64,000 bases of DNA from NCBI GenBank assembly GCA_038496445.1, contig JALMLS010000594.1:62001-126000 (forward strand), in the 5' to 3' direction. Origin of the DNA: Trichosphaerium sp. ATCC 40318. Its lineage: Eukaryota > Discosea > Flabellinia > Trichosidae. This document shows, piece after piece, positions 24,861 through 39,110 of this stretch. Position 1 is the stretch's first letter, and every line of letters begins with the position of its first letter. The notes beneath the pieces were generated by a model. The model ran no database searches, was not told where the DNA came from, and was given only the letters and a program-made list of their open reading frames with translations. A program made the position numbers and the translations under genes.

Positions 24861-25241
24861 TTAAGCCCAACCGACGCTGTTAGAAACTTCTACAAGCCCT
24901 GCTACCAATAATGATTCGTTTGAGGTGTGGTACTTGATAATATCTCTTGAACGTGTCTCGAAGGTTAAATGACGATACGCAGAATCGATATTTGGTACAG
25001 CATCAGTCATAGTCAACTTCCAAGCGCCATCGTGGTAGATTGTAGCGTACTTCTTGTACGTTGGCACGTGTAGGAAGTATAGAAGACCTTCAGCAAGCTT
25101 TCTGTGTCCAATACAGGTGTGTTGTCGTACTACTTTATCTCCCATGTAAACTAGCTGTGCATAGCTGTCAGAAATGCTATCTGTTATAGGTATCATTTCT
25201 CGCTTCCACTCGCCATTTTTATGGTAGATTGCTGTTTTCAT
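24861..25241 (-). CDS. Small protein of two tandem YHxGxW repeats
   Basis: Single exon, 126 residues, no recognised family. It consists of two related halves: AIYHKNGEWKREMIPITDSI ... YMGDKVVRQHTCIGHRKLAEGL, then TIYHDGAWKLTMTDAVPNID ... ETRSRDIIKYHTSNESLLVAGL. Each half has IYH(K)xGxWK, an acidic turn and a terminal helix, so it probably arose by internal duplication. The ORF has no signal peptide. A broken relative at 34.1-34.4 kb is preceded by a signal-peptide-like ORF, so an upstream exon may be missing here. It converges with GPI protein copy 1, with TCACGTGA in the gap near 24842. Confidence 0.55.
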   Translation of the reverse strand: MKTAIYHKNGEWKREMIPITDSISDSYAQLVYMGDKVVRQHTCIGHRKLAEGLLYFLHVPTYKKYATIYHDGAWKLTMTDAVPNIDSAYRHLTFETRSRDIIKYHTSNESLLVAGLVEVSNSVGWA

Positions 25242-25658
25242 TGTTAGCTTCAGACTTTTGAATCTTGCGAGTTTTCTGTCAGTTAGAGTCTTTCACCTTG
25301 TTTGTTATACTCAGATTTCATGTTTTATAGAACAGGTTGCAATCATACCATTATAATCAGTTGGTTTTACATTTCACTTTATTGTATGTGTCACATGGGC
25401 ATAAAAGTGACTTGCAAAAAGCACGTGACAAACGAACCATCAACCAAACATACGCACCGTTTGATAGTCCAACTTTGGATGCAATGTCTTTGCGAAGCGG
25501 CAGCGCATCCATTAAAAAAGTGCGAAAACTGCGCTTTCTGAAAAGAAACTGAAGTTATTTATTTAGAAAAAAGTCAAAGTAGTTTGCCTTGGTTGCTATT
25601 ATCTTAAAACCAAGCGCCACCGTACTAGCACTTCAATTAATTGTATTTCAAGCTCTAA
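25242..25658. other. Spacer upstream of the Deltex-like gene
   Basis: Two short overlapping open frames occur (25302-25552) without family likeness. One CACGTG lies near 25422. It probably serves as the shared promoter region of two divergent genes. Confidence 0.4.
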
Positions 25659-28326
<2,668 letters not shown>

Positions 28327-28965
28327 AAAAGAAGGGGTAGACCAGAAATCTGTAAATACATTTGAATAAAAAGCTGAAGAAATTATCTTATTTTCACGTG
28401 ATCTGAAAACACAACTTTATCACTAAACTACGTGAAGAAAAACAAAATTTTGTAGAGGGATGTCCTAACAGCCATGATCACTAGCGTTTACATACGTTTC
28501 ATTAACTATTCTTTGAAGAAGGAACAGAGGTTGTATGAAGAGAATAAAAACAGCTTCGTAGCAATTTTTTTGGAATTGTTTGCTTGTACCACCTCCTGTG
28601 AGCCATACAACCATCGTGTATGTATTCAACACCGTGGGATATAGTGAAATGAAAACATACCATTAATGAGTAGTGACAGATGGTAGTTTTAAAAACCAGG
28701 GCGCTCAATTTTAGATAAGGGAGTATATCTTTCGTGCAGTAAAACTTCGTTTCTTTTCTGTTTAGTGACAAAAATATGTTTTCCACTACACGCACCTCGT
28801 AATTGTCGTCAATTGGCTACTTGTAAAATAAACACAGCTTTTTTTGTCAGGTACACAAATGCCTCGCTAAGTGGAACTTTCTTGAGTGATTGACGTTTGT
28901 TATTTGAAGTACACATTTTGGTGTCCGCAAAAGTCTTTTTTAATTCAAAACAACAAATCTTCAAC
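28327..28965. other. Intergenic stretch
   Basis: No gene is recognised. It holds the TCACGTGA near 28396 and a few short open frames. The 3' end is the likely promoter of the gene starting at 28966. Confidence 0.45.
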
Positions 28966-29904
28966 ATGTGGGGCAACACAGGACCAAGACCAGTACTAGG
29001 CGGCATTATTCCAGCAGAAAAACTTGTACCAGTTACAGGCGTTCCTATGCTTCCAGGCGAAATACCACCAGTCCATCCTGAAGGATCACCAAACGAAATA
29101 TGTGTTCGAGATGTACCGCACCCTATGGTGTTGCTTCCAGGTCGCTGGGCAACGAAAGCAAACGAACCTGCTAATTTTACTATTGTCCCTGTTAGAAACA
29201 TTCAACGTACGTTTCAAACAGTCGCACGTGAACAAATCACGTGATTTTATCTATTTTTCAGTGTTTGATTTTTGTTTCAGGTGGCGTTCAAGCTAATACC
29301 CAAAGAATGATGAACGAAGAGTTTGTCTTCTCGAACTTTGGAAATGAAATAAACAAATTTGCAAACCAATTGGCTCAAGGATGTGCTTATTCGCGTACAG
29401 TAACAGCAGTTGGTGTAGACCGTAGACAGATCCATGATGAAAGAGGATACATGGTGATGTACGAGTTTTCTCACCTTTTTCTTCTTTTTTGTTTTTTATT
29501 GACATTACAAAGAGATAATACTGGTCAGACATACCGCCCTATGTGTATTGGCCGCGGTATGGCTGTTCTTGCTGGAATGAAATCAGGTGGGTTTATTAAA
29601 CCTAGCCGCGGATTTTACGTGATAAGATTTGATGCAAAGCGTGGAGACCGTAAGTGTTTGTATGGTTTAGGTAGAGTTTTTGTTGATTTATTGTTTAGCC
29701 GACTTCAGCATTTTGAACAACCCTATACTTGAAAGAAGTGGTGACATGACGCAAATTCAAAGCACTTTCTGGCTTGACACTACTGTATCTCCTTGGAAAC
29801 TTGAGTATGAAGAGCGTATACTCCTTGAAATCCAAGACAACCGCCAATTCTTTATCCATACCCAGCGTGCAAAGTTGTACAAAGATCCAGTTGGCGCAAT
29901 ATAA
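28966..29904 (+). CDS. Conserved-looking protein of unknown function, four exons or more
   Basis: Start ATG 28966, MWGNTGPRPVLGGIIPAEKL. The N-terminus is proline/glycine-rich; later exons read RMMNEEFVFSNFGNEINKFA, RPMCIGRGMAVLAGMKSGGF, and DPDFSILNNPILERSGDMTQ, ending KLYKDPVGAI and TAA. Frames join cleanly across introns at about 29206-29280, 29453-29512 and 29651-29698. The first of these introns holds two CACGTG palindromes (near 29225 and 29239). No signal peptide, membrane helix or known motif is seen; length is about 245 residues. It is transcribed in the same direction as the Deltex-like gene. Confidence 0.65.
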
Positions 29905-29952
29905 TTGGTGTTTTTGTCTTTGATGGTTGTAGAAGAATACAAATAAAGCCCT

Positions 29953-30183
29953 ATGTTTACAGTTTCAAAAATTGCGCTTTCAGTGGTATGCATACTATTT
30001 GTTTGGTATATCCTCGTGAAGCTACAATTCCTACTTTATTCTTATTTAAACGGAATCTTCAAGTCACTTTCGTACACTAAATGGTTAATTGGTATTACTT
30101 TTCTCTTGTTGCGTTGGCCTGTTGTGAACTTTCTCCTTTTTTTGTTGCACTATAAATATCATTGCTGTCTAGTAGACCACTAA
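29953..30183 (+). CDS. Possible small two-helix membrane protein
   Basis: A 76-residue open frame starts at ATG 29953, just after the previous gene. It has two hydrophobic stretches (ALSVVCILFVWYILV and WLIGITFLLLRWPVVNFLLF). There is no family likeness, and an AT-rich frame can look hydrophobic by chance. Low confidence. Confidence 0.25.
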   Translation: MFTVSKIALSVVCILFVWYILVKLQFLLYSYLNGIFKSLSYTKWLIGITFLLLRWPVVNFLLFLLHYKYHCCLVDH

Positions 30184-30982
30184 TACAATGAGTAACATGC
30201 TTAGGGTCAATTTCTTTCCTTGCCAGTATTCATTTAACCTTCAATTAGCCTGAAAACGAATTTTCACTATGTGAATAGTAAAAATCAGCGACACAATGTA
30301 GTTTTAAGTTCTAAACACTGCTTAAATATATTAAGCACAGTTTTTTACGCTTGCTACTAAGACACAGCAATCATGGAGTCATAAAAATAGCAAAGTTGGA
30401 GTTTTTTATGCGTTTTGCAACCATTTAAAGTACAATGACATTTGGTTGATTAGGCTGTAGTTCATAAAACGTGCTTGCGCCAGAAAGGTTTCTAACCTTT
30501 CCAAAAATCTCCAAACCAGGCGCTAGAGGTAAAAGTTCGGTGGTGCGAGGAAAACATCGTGGAGACGATTCTCACCTCAGTAACCTTAAAATACTTGCCT
30601 GAACGAGTGAGTATAAATTTTAGCTTTCGTTGGGCGATCTTCGCTCTAGGCGCGTTTAAAGCGTAAGCCGATATACGTGTAAAATAATACCGCTAAATCT
30701 CACCGCGCTTTCTTGAAAAATAGATCGCGTCCTCTATTAAAAGCGAGGCGAAATGCCTAACAAAATTAAACAGCACGTGTCTAAACTGAAGCTAGTTCTC
30801 TTTTTAGTAAATTTTTTTTTTAAGAGTTCTCGCGTTCCTTTATTTTTCGTACATACGCAAGCTTTTGGCGTGCTTTGTCCTGGTGTGGGGGTATCTGTAA
30901 CGCTCCGTACTCTAGAAACATATTGACTATAAGAATCATGTAAATAAAGTAGTTTTTAATATAATCTCGTATACGTTATCTC
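30184..30982. other. Intergenic stretch with a short hairpin
   Basis: No gene is recognised. A compact hairpin lies near 30483-30502 (GAAAGGTT, loop TCT, AACCTTTC). One CACGTG occurs near 30775. The segment serves as upstream DNA of the MORN-like gene. Confidence 0.4.
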
Positions 30983-32044
30983 TTGGAACCTTACATGCTG
31001 AACTTACCAGTTGAGATCCAACTCGATATAATAGACTTAGATAGTACTTTATACACAATATGGCCATTATTATCCAGGAAAGCAGCATTAGATACACGTT
31101 TCGATGAGGACATGAATAAACATCGTCGTTGGAAGCGTTTTAGTTTATCACGTGATAAAAATAAAGTGATACTCCTTGAACAGCAGCATTTTAATCATGG
31201 TCGATGTGACGGAGAATACAAAGAGTACTACGATACCGGAGTGGTAAAAAAACAAGCGTACCTACTTGACGATAAGTTAAACGGAATATTCAAGCAATAC
31301 TATCCTAGCGGAAAATTACAACATGAACGAAACTATAAAAACTCAAAAAGAGAAGGTCCTTGTTGTTCTTTCTTTGAGAATGGACAATTACATGTACGTA
31401 CTCACTACAAGAATGGCAAGTATCATGGACAGTATATTGAACACTATCATAACGGTCAAATGCACGTGAGATGCCTTTACGACAATGGAAATAAAGATGG
31501 AGAATCAAAATCATGGTATCCAAACGGAGTAACGAGGTCACATTGCTTCATGAAGCAAGATAAAGTTCATGGTACATTTCTACGATGGCATGAAAACACA
31601 GGCGCTAAGCAAATAGAATGTTTCATGTCTGAAGGTGTTGATGATGGTCTGTACACGCAATATTACGAAAACGGCAAGAAGCAAATACAAAGAAATTACA
31701 AAAACGGTATCGAGCAAGGTGAGCATAAAGAATGGCACATAAATGGTAACATACGGGTACTATGTAATAAAAAGAATAATTATGAAGATGGTTTGTATCA
31801 GGAGTGGTATGAAGATGGTCAGCTGAAAGTACAGTGCTTTTATGAAGATTGCAGAATGCATGGCGAATTCAAGGAGTGGTTTTCAACAGGTAGAATGAGA
31901 TTCTTTTGTTTATATGATAATGGTAAACTTAAAGGGACATATAAAGAGTGGACGCCAAACGGAAAAATAAAAGAAAAGCGTTACTATACAGCAGGTAAAA
32001 TGTACAAGCAAAAACGTTGGAACGCAAGAGGCCAAAGGATATAG
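30983..32044 (+). CDS. F-box-like protein with MORN-like (YwqK-type) repeats
   Basis: Single exon, 353 residues. The N-terminus (LNLPVEIQLDIIDLDSTLYTIWPLLSR) looks like an F-box. From about residue 75 there are about twelve repeats of 22-24 residues with the pattern HGxYxEWYxNGxxxxxCxYxNGKxxG, such as NGKYHGQYIEHYHNGQMHVR and EDGLYQEWYEDGQLKVQCFY. This is the MORN-variant repeat of YwqK-type proteins. F-box plus MORN-variant architecture is a known hallmark of some giant viruses (for example marseilleviruses) and of amoebal genomes. No catalytic residues are visible; the likely role is protein binding. Intronless, TAG at 32042-32044, facing the gene at 32.2 kb tail to tail. Confidence 0.8.
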   Translation: MEPYMLNLPVEIQLDIIDLDSTLYTIWPLLSRKAALDTRFDEDMNKHRRWKRFSLSRDKNKVILLEQQHFNHGRCDGEYKEYYDTGVVKKQAYLLDDKLNGIFKQYYPSGKLQHERNYKNSKREGPCCSFFENGQLHVRTHYKNGKYHGQYIEHYHNGQMHVRCLYDNGNKDGESKSWYPNGVTRSHCFMKQDKVHGTFLRWHENTGAKQIECFMSEGVDDGLYTQYYENGKKQIQRNYKNGIEQGEHKEWHINGNIRVLCNKKNNYEDGLYQEWYEDGQLKVQCFYEDCRMHGEFKEWFSTGRMRFFCLYDNGKLKGTYKEWTPNGKIKEKRYYTAGKMYKQKRWNARGQRI

Positions 32045-32220
32045 GATTTGATGGAGTTGTAAGCAACAAAAAACCAGAGAAATAAATTGTTTTTTTTTTT
32101 TTTTAAGTCAGTTTATTGACACGACGGTACATTCCAACATGAAAACATGAAGTACAGCAAAATCCTAAGGGTTACGATCCCTTCGCCGTTAAACGATTAT
32201 AGGTGGACCACACCTGCTAG

Positions 32221-32812
32221 CTATAGCAAAGGTAGGTATAAATGAGATTTGTCGTTTGGGTTTTTGAGTCTATTTGTAATGAGCTCCAAGTGTTCTTCAA
32301 TGAGGTTGCGATGTTTAGTGAGAGAAGGTAATCCTTCTGAATGGCGGGCAGCGTTATAAAAGATCCATGTCCATTTGACGAGAGCACCAAAGATAATTTT
32401 TTTTTTTGTAGTGAGTGTAGATAGCGTGTGCAGAGTATCGGCATTGTACTTCATCAAGATGTTGAGGCGTTTCATAGTGATTCTAGTAATATCGGCTGGA
32501 GGAGATTTAAAGAGTATCCACATGATATGATCTTGTTCCGCATCGTATGCACATCTTAGAGTGCGTAAAATTGATCTTAATAAATAATCACGTAATATAG
32601 GAAAAAGTTTAAAGTGGTTGCTTTTGTGTAGGATTTTGAAAGTATTTTCTAGTTTAGAGCCATGTTTGTTTAGCATTTCCTTGACGCGAGCTGTAGGTTC
32701 ACCTAGGTTGGCAGCGTGAAGCTTGTAGAGCTTTTTAGCTGAGCGTGGGGTTGGCCCGAGAAATAAATTGTAGCGGTTTGCAGCACGTGGGAAATGTGCG
32801 TTTCCTAAAGCG
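32221..32812 (-). CDS. Unrecognised helical protein, 5' end unclear
   Basis: From ATG 32676 there are 151 residues (MLNKHGSKLENTFKILHKSN to SHLYLPLL). The same frame stays open upstream to about 32812 with plausible sequence (FPRAANRYNLFLGPTPRSAK ... GEPTARVKEML) but no methionine. An acceptor-like TTTAG sits at the upstream limit, so a 5' exon may exist. No known domain; mostly helical and basic. It converges with the MORN-like gene. A CACGTG lies near 32784, within the extended frame. Confidence 0.45.
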
Positions 32813-33304
32813 TACGACTAACCCTTTGTGTGTTTCCTACATAGTGGTAAAGAGAACAGTTCCATTGTGGTGTTTATAAAACAATAATAAAATGGCGTAG
32901 CTGTGGCCATCAGCCATAAAACTCACGTCATAGCTTTTTTAATGCCTAGCAACCACTTCTTGAACTTTGTACTATACAAATGGTTGACTGTCATGGATGT
33001 AGTTTACACTCATGCGATTGGTTTAGGCCTATGATCCTCCAGTAGCAAACTTGGGCAATAATCACTTCGGTAAAGCGGGCGGCAATGTCCGCTCACTACG
33101 AAAATTCTGAGTTGTTACAAATGAGACGCTAGGCACTTACCTCAGCTAAGTAAACGCGATGCATACCAGAAAAGAAAGTCGTTGTGAATAAAAAGCAACG
33201 CATAAATACATCTCACTAGATTTGATCAAGGAAAGAAAACAAGAGGAAAGCAGGTATGAAAAGGGTTTTGGAGTTGTTTTTGGAACGCTTAAAAAGTGGT
33301 ATTG
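32813..33304. other. Intergenic stretch
   Basis: No gene or structured element is recognised between the unrecognised minus-strand gene and the second fold-back element. Confidence 0.4.
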
Positions 33305-34085
33305 TATGTTTCATTCAAGTTTTACTAATATTTTCTAGAAAGTGAGTTTTTAGCACTTTTAGCAGATCTAGCAAGATCTGACACTTCTGTCAAATGGTGT
33401 AGATCTATCACAATGTGAACTATTTGTGCTACAATGTTGTCCTTCGTTGTATGACTTAGGTACCTTATAGTAAGTGATAGCAAAATTGTCAATGTAAGTT
33501 TCAACAGACCATGGAAGATGATCGCAGTATTTTACCTACGCCAACTGTACACGGTACGATCAAACCACAGAGGTGTTCAATGCGCTAAAAGCGAATTAAA
33601 AAGGTATGATGTCCTACAAAGCTATCGCATTACCGCCAAACACGGTATGAATGCCTCAAACACTGTTTGCTGTATGTTTTGCTTCAAAAATCAACGTACG
33701 TGTATAACTTACTAGCGCTACGCTAGCGCTACGCTAGCGCCTACCCACGCTAACAGAAGCGCTATGGTAGCATCCAAGCAGCAATGAAGGTGTAACAACG
33801 TCAAAACCGCCCCAAAACACCACCAGCGTTGCTGTAGGCTTTGTAAACGCCGCTACGCGTCAAATATGTAAATAAAAAAGTTTGCTCTGGGTTTGTTAAA
33901 TCACGTGGGTTTGAAACGGTTGAATTCACTGGACAGGCGTGAGGGTAGATCACATTTAAAAAAATGACAATTTGCAAGATCTGTCAGAAGTGTCAAATCC
34001 GTCAGATCTGACAGATCGGGCAGAAACTGGATTTTTTTTGCTAAAAGTCAGTCTGTCTCAAAACTTGAATGAACAGACAATATTA
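33305..34085. mobile_element. Fold-back / MITE-like repeat element, copy 2
   Basis: It matches copy 1 (15476-16030) in reverse orientation over 33505-34082. Both ends carry related sequence in inverted orientation: GTTTCATTCAAGTTTTACTA near 33309 and, on the other strand, TGTTCATTCAAGTTTTGAGA near 34082. Inside are CAGATCTGACAGATC palindromes and a short tandem of GCTAGCGCTAC units near 33710-33740. The open frame at 33518-33715 has no known motif. It lies directly beside the outer end of GPI protein copy 2's arm. Confidence 0.65.
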
Positions 34086-34119
34086 AGTAAACGACAAATC
34101 ACTCATTTGCAAACCAGAC

Positions 34120-34379
34120 ATGAAGCTACTGATTGTATTACTTGCGTTTACATGCGTTATTTGCGCTGTAGAATGGCCACGTTTGCTTTAGAAGGTGAAA
34201 CGGCAGTTTGTGTAATTGCGTACGGAAAATGCCTGTCTTGGATACGACTGAAGGTTTTCCACTTCCTACACGTGCTAATGTACAAGAAGTATGCTATAAT
34301 ATACCACATAGCGCTTGGAGCTTGTACCTGTGCATTGTCACTTAACCTCCGAGACACGCTCAAGATATTTTGTGGTTAA
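34120..34379 (+). pseudogene. Degenerate relative of the two-repeat protein at 24.9 kb
   Basis: The segment starts with a signal-peptide-like MKLLIVLLAFTCVICAVEWP and a stop, and continues in another frame with FHFLHVLMYKKYAIIYHIAL, close to YFLHVPTYKKYATIYHDGAW of the gene at 24861-25241. The end is also recognisable (DTLKIFCG against SRDIIKYH). Frame breaks and lost sequence make it non-functional. Its position next to the outer edge of the right arm mirrors that of the intact gene on the left arm, so it belongs to the same inverted duplication. Confidence 0.55.
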
Positions 34380-34419
34380 ATTCTTAGAAAATTCTTGAAC
34401 CACTTCTTTCCAAATGCGT

Positions 34420-37400
34420 TTTGACAGTTACAATGTGAGATTAAAGAATCTTTATTTATGAGGTGTTAATTGTTGGTGATCAACACGTGGTATTCGATTG
34501 ATGTTGCCAAAAAGTTATGGTAGTATCAGCAAATAACAGATCAAGAAGGAGAGTGTAGCTGCAAATGATACTAGGGATTTTGCGCCACCCACGGTACGTT
34601 GCTGTATATTTCCCATAGTTTGTGCAGATTCAAATGGTGAAGCAGGAGCTATTACAGGTTCTCCCCATTGTCCTGATACAGACATGGCATCGGGGCAAGC
34701 TATTGTTCCGTTTCTTGTGCCATCTAAAGTACACTTATAAGTAACAGAACAAGGAAGATAAAAGGAAACAAGAGAAACTGTAAGACTCACCAAGTACTTC
34801 AATGTGTGGAATAGACTCAAGGGCTGTCAAGTAGTCATCACATTTCATAGCCTTCAACACATCTTCCCTTGTAGGTATACCATCTGTGTTTACAACCAAG
34901 AATTAGTATTCGAACAATGGTATTTAGTGTTACCTGCAATTGCAATTGTGATTTGACCAAAATTAGCTTGGGTTAGTTTAATGCGGTTTGGATCAACAGT
35001 ATCGACATGAGGAGATACTTTCTCGATTCTAGCTGACAACAGTATTCGTATCTGAGTTAGAGCCCACTAAGAGAAATAATAAGTAAGCTGGTAGACGTAA
35101 AAACCATACTGTGGTGAGAGGTCCAGTGAGGGTCTTGATGCGGAAAGTACCAAGTACATCAGCGGATGTTGCATTAGAAGCTGGATATGGATTCGAGTCT
35201 ACAATCGTTCCCCCAATATCAACGACTCCTTCTCCTGATGGAACTTCTATCTTCTTTACAGGTTTGGTTCCTGGAGGGTAAACAAACGTGGTGTGGCCAA
35301 CTAAAGCATAATGTAAACGATAGACAAACGAAACAAAAAAAGTTATTTACCATTATTGATCTTCCATGGATTGTCTGGATTTGGTACAATATCATCAGAT
35401 CTTGATTGCACATGATCAACTACAACACGATCTTCATGAGGTACAAATCCATCAACGCATTGAGAAGGTCCTCTGGCTGACATGGATGGTCCAAAAATAG
35501 TTGTTTTGTCAGCAGGGATAACAGAGCTGTTTTTGGTGATAATACAGCGATCAATTGTACCACCGTCGTCTTTCAACTGAAGCGAAAGAGTTAATAATAA
35601 AGGGTTGGACTCTAATTAAGGTATATATAGCGTACCCATATATTAAACTTATGAATGCCTACATCAAGGTTTGCTGTGATACTTTTTGGGTTCCATAACC
35701 AAAACCATCTTCCACCACCTGTTCCTCTTTCATCTAACAAACAAGTAAGGATTCCGAATAAACATGTGTAACCTATACCTAAGAGTTTGCCATCAATACC
35801 AATGTAATAGCCTTGTCCGCCTTTTTGAATGGCGATGGCTCTGCAAACAATTGTGTATGTGCCAGCCTCTGTGATCTTAAAAACAAAAGGGGTAAGAACT
35901 GACTTGTGCTATGGATGGACACTTGTAAACTAACCTTTAAGTTGTAGTCTAATCGAGGAGCGTTATCGATATCTTTTGAACCTATAACCAAACCTTGCTC
36001 TGTTGTCCTCATTACAGTTTCACCAGCTATAATCGTGTAAGAATATTGAACACGTGGAAACAGTTCTAAAGCTATTTCTAAGTTGTTTACCTGCATCTGA
36101 TTTTTTAAGTCTAAGCCACTCGTGCGTTTCAGACTTCACTTTATAATCGTAGAGTTCAGTTTCTATAACAACAGTACCATCATTTTCTTCATAGTACTTA
36201 CACGCTTCCTGAACACGCATAAGAGCTTCAATAGCAAACGAAAAGTCAAACAATAACGTACTGGAACAAATGGACCTTCGTTTGGGCCAGGAGGTGTTTT
36301 ATCAGTGAGTTGCAGTACATGAAAGTAACCAACACTTTCATGATACCAGTATTTTCTACGTCTGTCTGTGGAATGAGTTAGTGTTCTAGTATCATCCCAC
36401 ACATGAACCTAAACAAAGTACGTTTCAGTAAACATCCAACACTAAAAAGATTGCGTACCCAAGCAATGTCTCCATTAGGTAGTTGCTGAAATACGCTATT
36501 TCTGAGAGAGAAGAAACCCTTGTGCGTAATCTCTTGAGGACCACGTTGAAAGACACCATCTATACAGAGAGTTAATCTTGTCACTTCATGTTTCATAAGG
36601 TTCACCTTTGTTTATTTCTGCAACATAATATTGCTTTCCACTACCAAGATTCCATTGTGGTGTAGTATACCAAAACAACAAGTAATTATTGCGCTTGTAC
36701 TTTATCAAACGGCCACCACGAGCCCAGTGGTTGTTATAATCTGTGATCCAAATTTTTTCAACAACATTACCGTGTACATCAAGCTAAGAATGTGGAAGTC
36801 AGTCGAGACTTTTAATTAACAGATAGTGGGTGGCTCTCGTTTACCTTTATTAGACCAACATCAGTTCCGTTGGCTTGAAATGTCTTAGTAGGACCAAATG
36901 TTTCGTATCTAGGACCACAGAAAGTGAGCATGAAGCCATCACCTTCGTGGTTCAAAATAATATCACCTATTCAAAAAGATGGTGAGTTCACGTTCGATAG
37001 ACGAAGAAATGGTTGTACCTAGAGCTGCTTCGGCTTTAATATTCCTAGTCTTAAACTTATACAGACTTACACTGTTGTTAAGAGGGTTGATGGTTACAAT
37101 AGTTCCAAAATCTCCAAGATGTACTATGATCAATAATAAGTCAAGTGTACAAACGCAAAAGTTTTCGAACAGAAAGCAAGCATTTCGTATTTTTCCTTGT
37201 TTGTGAGCATACCTGGTATGATATTTCCCGAGTTTGGGTCTACACCTACACGACTATCTACAGGGTGACCGTTTCCGCCTAATATTGCAGTTAAACTCAG
37301 GGGTATAATTCAGTGTAGTGTACCCCAACATTTTCCATAAACTGGTTTTGATGAGTCGCTATTAACCCTAGCTCCAGCGTTGAAATCTGGTGGTCCAGAA

Positions 37401-39110
37401 GCGTTAAAGTAACGCCAGGTTTGCGCGGTATGACCAACGCTGCCACTACCCGTACCCAAACCTAGAGCGATGTTATTGGTTTTATAAATGTGACTTTTCG
37501 TACATGATGGAGCACGTCCATTAACAACATGTGTTGCCAAGTAACTTGGCCCATTTCCGTATAAATTAGGAGAGTATGCTAGAGAAGCTTTACCAGCTAA
37601 CCTAAAAGGCCAGTCAACACGACACAGTTCCAGAAACAAACGCGAGTTAAACGCTCAGTCAAGCATCAAGAATTTTCCATAAACGTACCAAGGCCAACCT
37701 CCAAGTCTAGTAACAAGTGTTAGAAGTCAAGATGAGAGAGCAGTTAGAGTACCTGTTTTCTATAATTTTCTCAACCACTCTATTACCGTTTGCGTCTATT
37801 TTTAAAAACCACATGTCCTTCCATCCTTCAGATGTTTGATCTTGAAGACCTGTAGATACCAAAGATTGATCTTCGAGTCGGCTAAACATGATAGCCATTG
37901 AATCATCATCATGAAGAACGAACCCAGCTACTCTCTTTGGAAGCTTATCAGTGATAGCAATGTTGCTCTACACCAGATTTAGCAAAAATAATAAAAATAC
38001 AGTTTGGGAAGACGTTTCACATCACGTGAGCGAGAAAAACAAAAAAATACAACTGATAGTTGAGAAGAGCAGGAAAAAAAAAAGTTCACAAAAACCATGA
38101 CCCAAATCCTAACTTTTGTCCCGCCTCACAATAGAGTCCCCTAATTTGGTGTATAATATCAAGACGTCGGGAAAACAAAAAGGGAACAACAGAACTGTAT
38201 TTGGGACCAAGAATAAAAGTGAATCACAAACTCCCATGCCATGTTAAATTGAAAGGATTTTAAAAGCTCAAAAGTGTGATTTAAAAGGTATAGAAAGTAG
38301 TTTTGAAAATACAAAGTTAGTTTTTATGATTTCTTACCTTTACAGACCAATCTACAGTGCTTATAGTAGTTATGTGTACTGCTCTGACATCTCGAAACGC
38401 GAGGTTATTACAACAAGAATATGTACCCTCTGTCCAAACCACAACGGCTTCATTACCGCTGGATTTAATTCTGAACCACATAGGGGCTACTACACCATTA
38501 CGATGAAACCCATTTACTCTAGTTTATTATTAAAAAAAACGTGTTAAAACTCGACTACTGCAAACGAATTCGTAGACCACAGAGCGAAAATACAACGTAC
38601 TGCAGTAATTGTATAAAGCGTGCTGTGCTAGACTCCCACAGTATTGGCTTGTTCCCTGGTGTATCTACTCTCTGTACTTGAACGTTGAAAGGATCCCACC
38701 ATGATGGAAATTCAGTAGCGCAGCAAAGTACTACTAGTGTGGCTAGCACTAAATTAAGCGTTAAAGAGTTGTATGAGCTACTCATAATGACACTTTTTGG
38801 TTAAAAATCTCTACTTAAAAAGCGGATAATTAAGTCCCAAGTCATCACATGCGTCAGATATGTCGCCTGTGACATGAGTCTCAAACCAATGATGCTAGCT
38901 CTGAACCTGTATATAATAGGTAGGTTGAAGAATACCAAACAAACACAAACTCACATTGCGCACGTGTTTTAGCACAAATTGCGTGGAATAATTTATCCGC
39001 ATTTACAATGTATCTCCTAGTTTTGCAGGTCTTATTGTAACGTTCTTATAGAACTTACAAAATAGGTCAGATCTACCAAACACGAATACCATAGTCACTA
39101 TTATCCGCGT
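34420..39110 (-). repeat. Right arm of large inverted duplication (GPI protein copy 2)
   Basis: Reverse-orientation match to 20100-24765, introns included. The two arms enclose about 9.7 kb of unique sequence holding the Deltex-like and MORN-like genes. Confidence 0.85.
34515..38785 (-). CDS. Large GPI-anchored secreted protein, copy 2
   Basis: Same layout as copy 1: signal peptide starting MSSSYNSLTLNLVLATLVVL, the tryptophan-rich extracellular exons, the carbohydrate-binding-like module with GIHKFNIWLKDDGGTIDR, and the hydrophobic GPI-signal end SFLICYLLILP. In the exon where copy 1 is shifted, this copy reads through: SCTKSHIYKTNNIALGLGTG then SGSVGHTAQTWRYFNASG. An apparent stop near 36595-36600 (also in copy 1) is removed by a short intron of about 46 bases (GTGAACCTT to CTGTATAG). 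I see no lesion in the parts checked, so this may be the working copy. It would sit on the outer plasma membrane; ligand unknown. Confidence 0.7.

Noticed and set aside
32150-32200. tRNA-like GGTTACGATCCC segment
   Set aside because: The surrounding bases do not form acceptor, D or anticodon arms, and the T-loop consensus does not fit.
36590-36605. Apparent stop in both GPI protein copies
   Set aside because: A short intron from GTGAACCTT to CTGTATAG removes it, and the flanking frames join cleanly.
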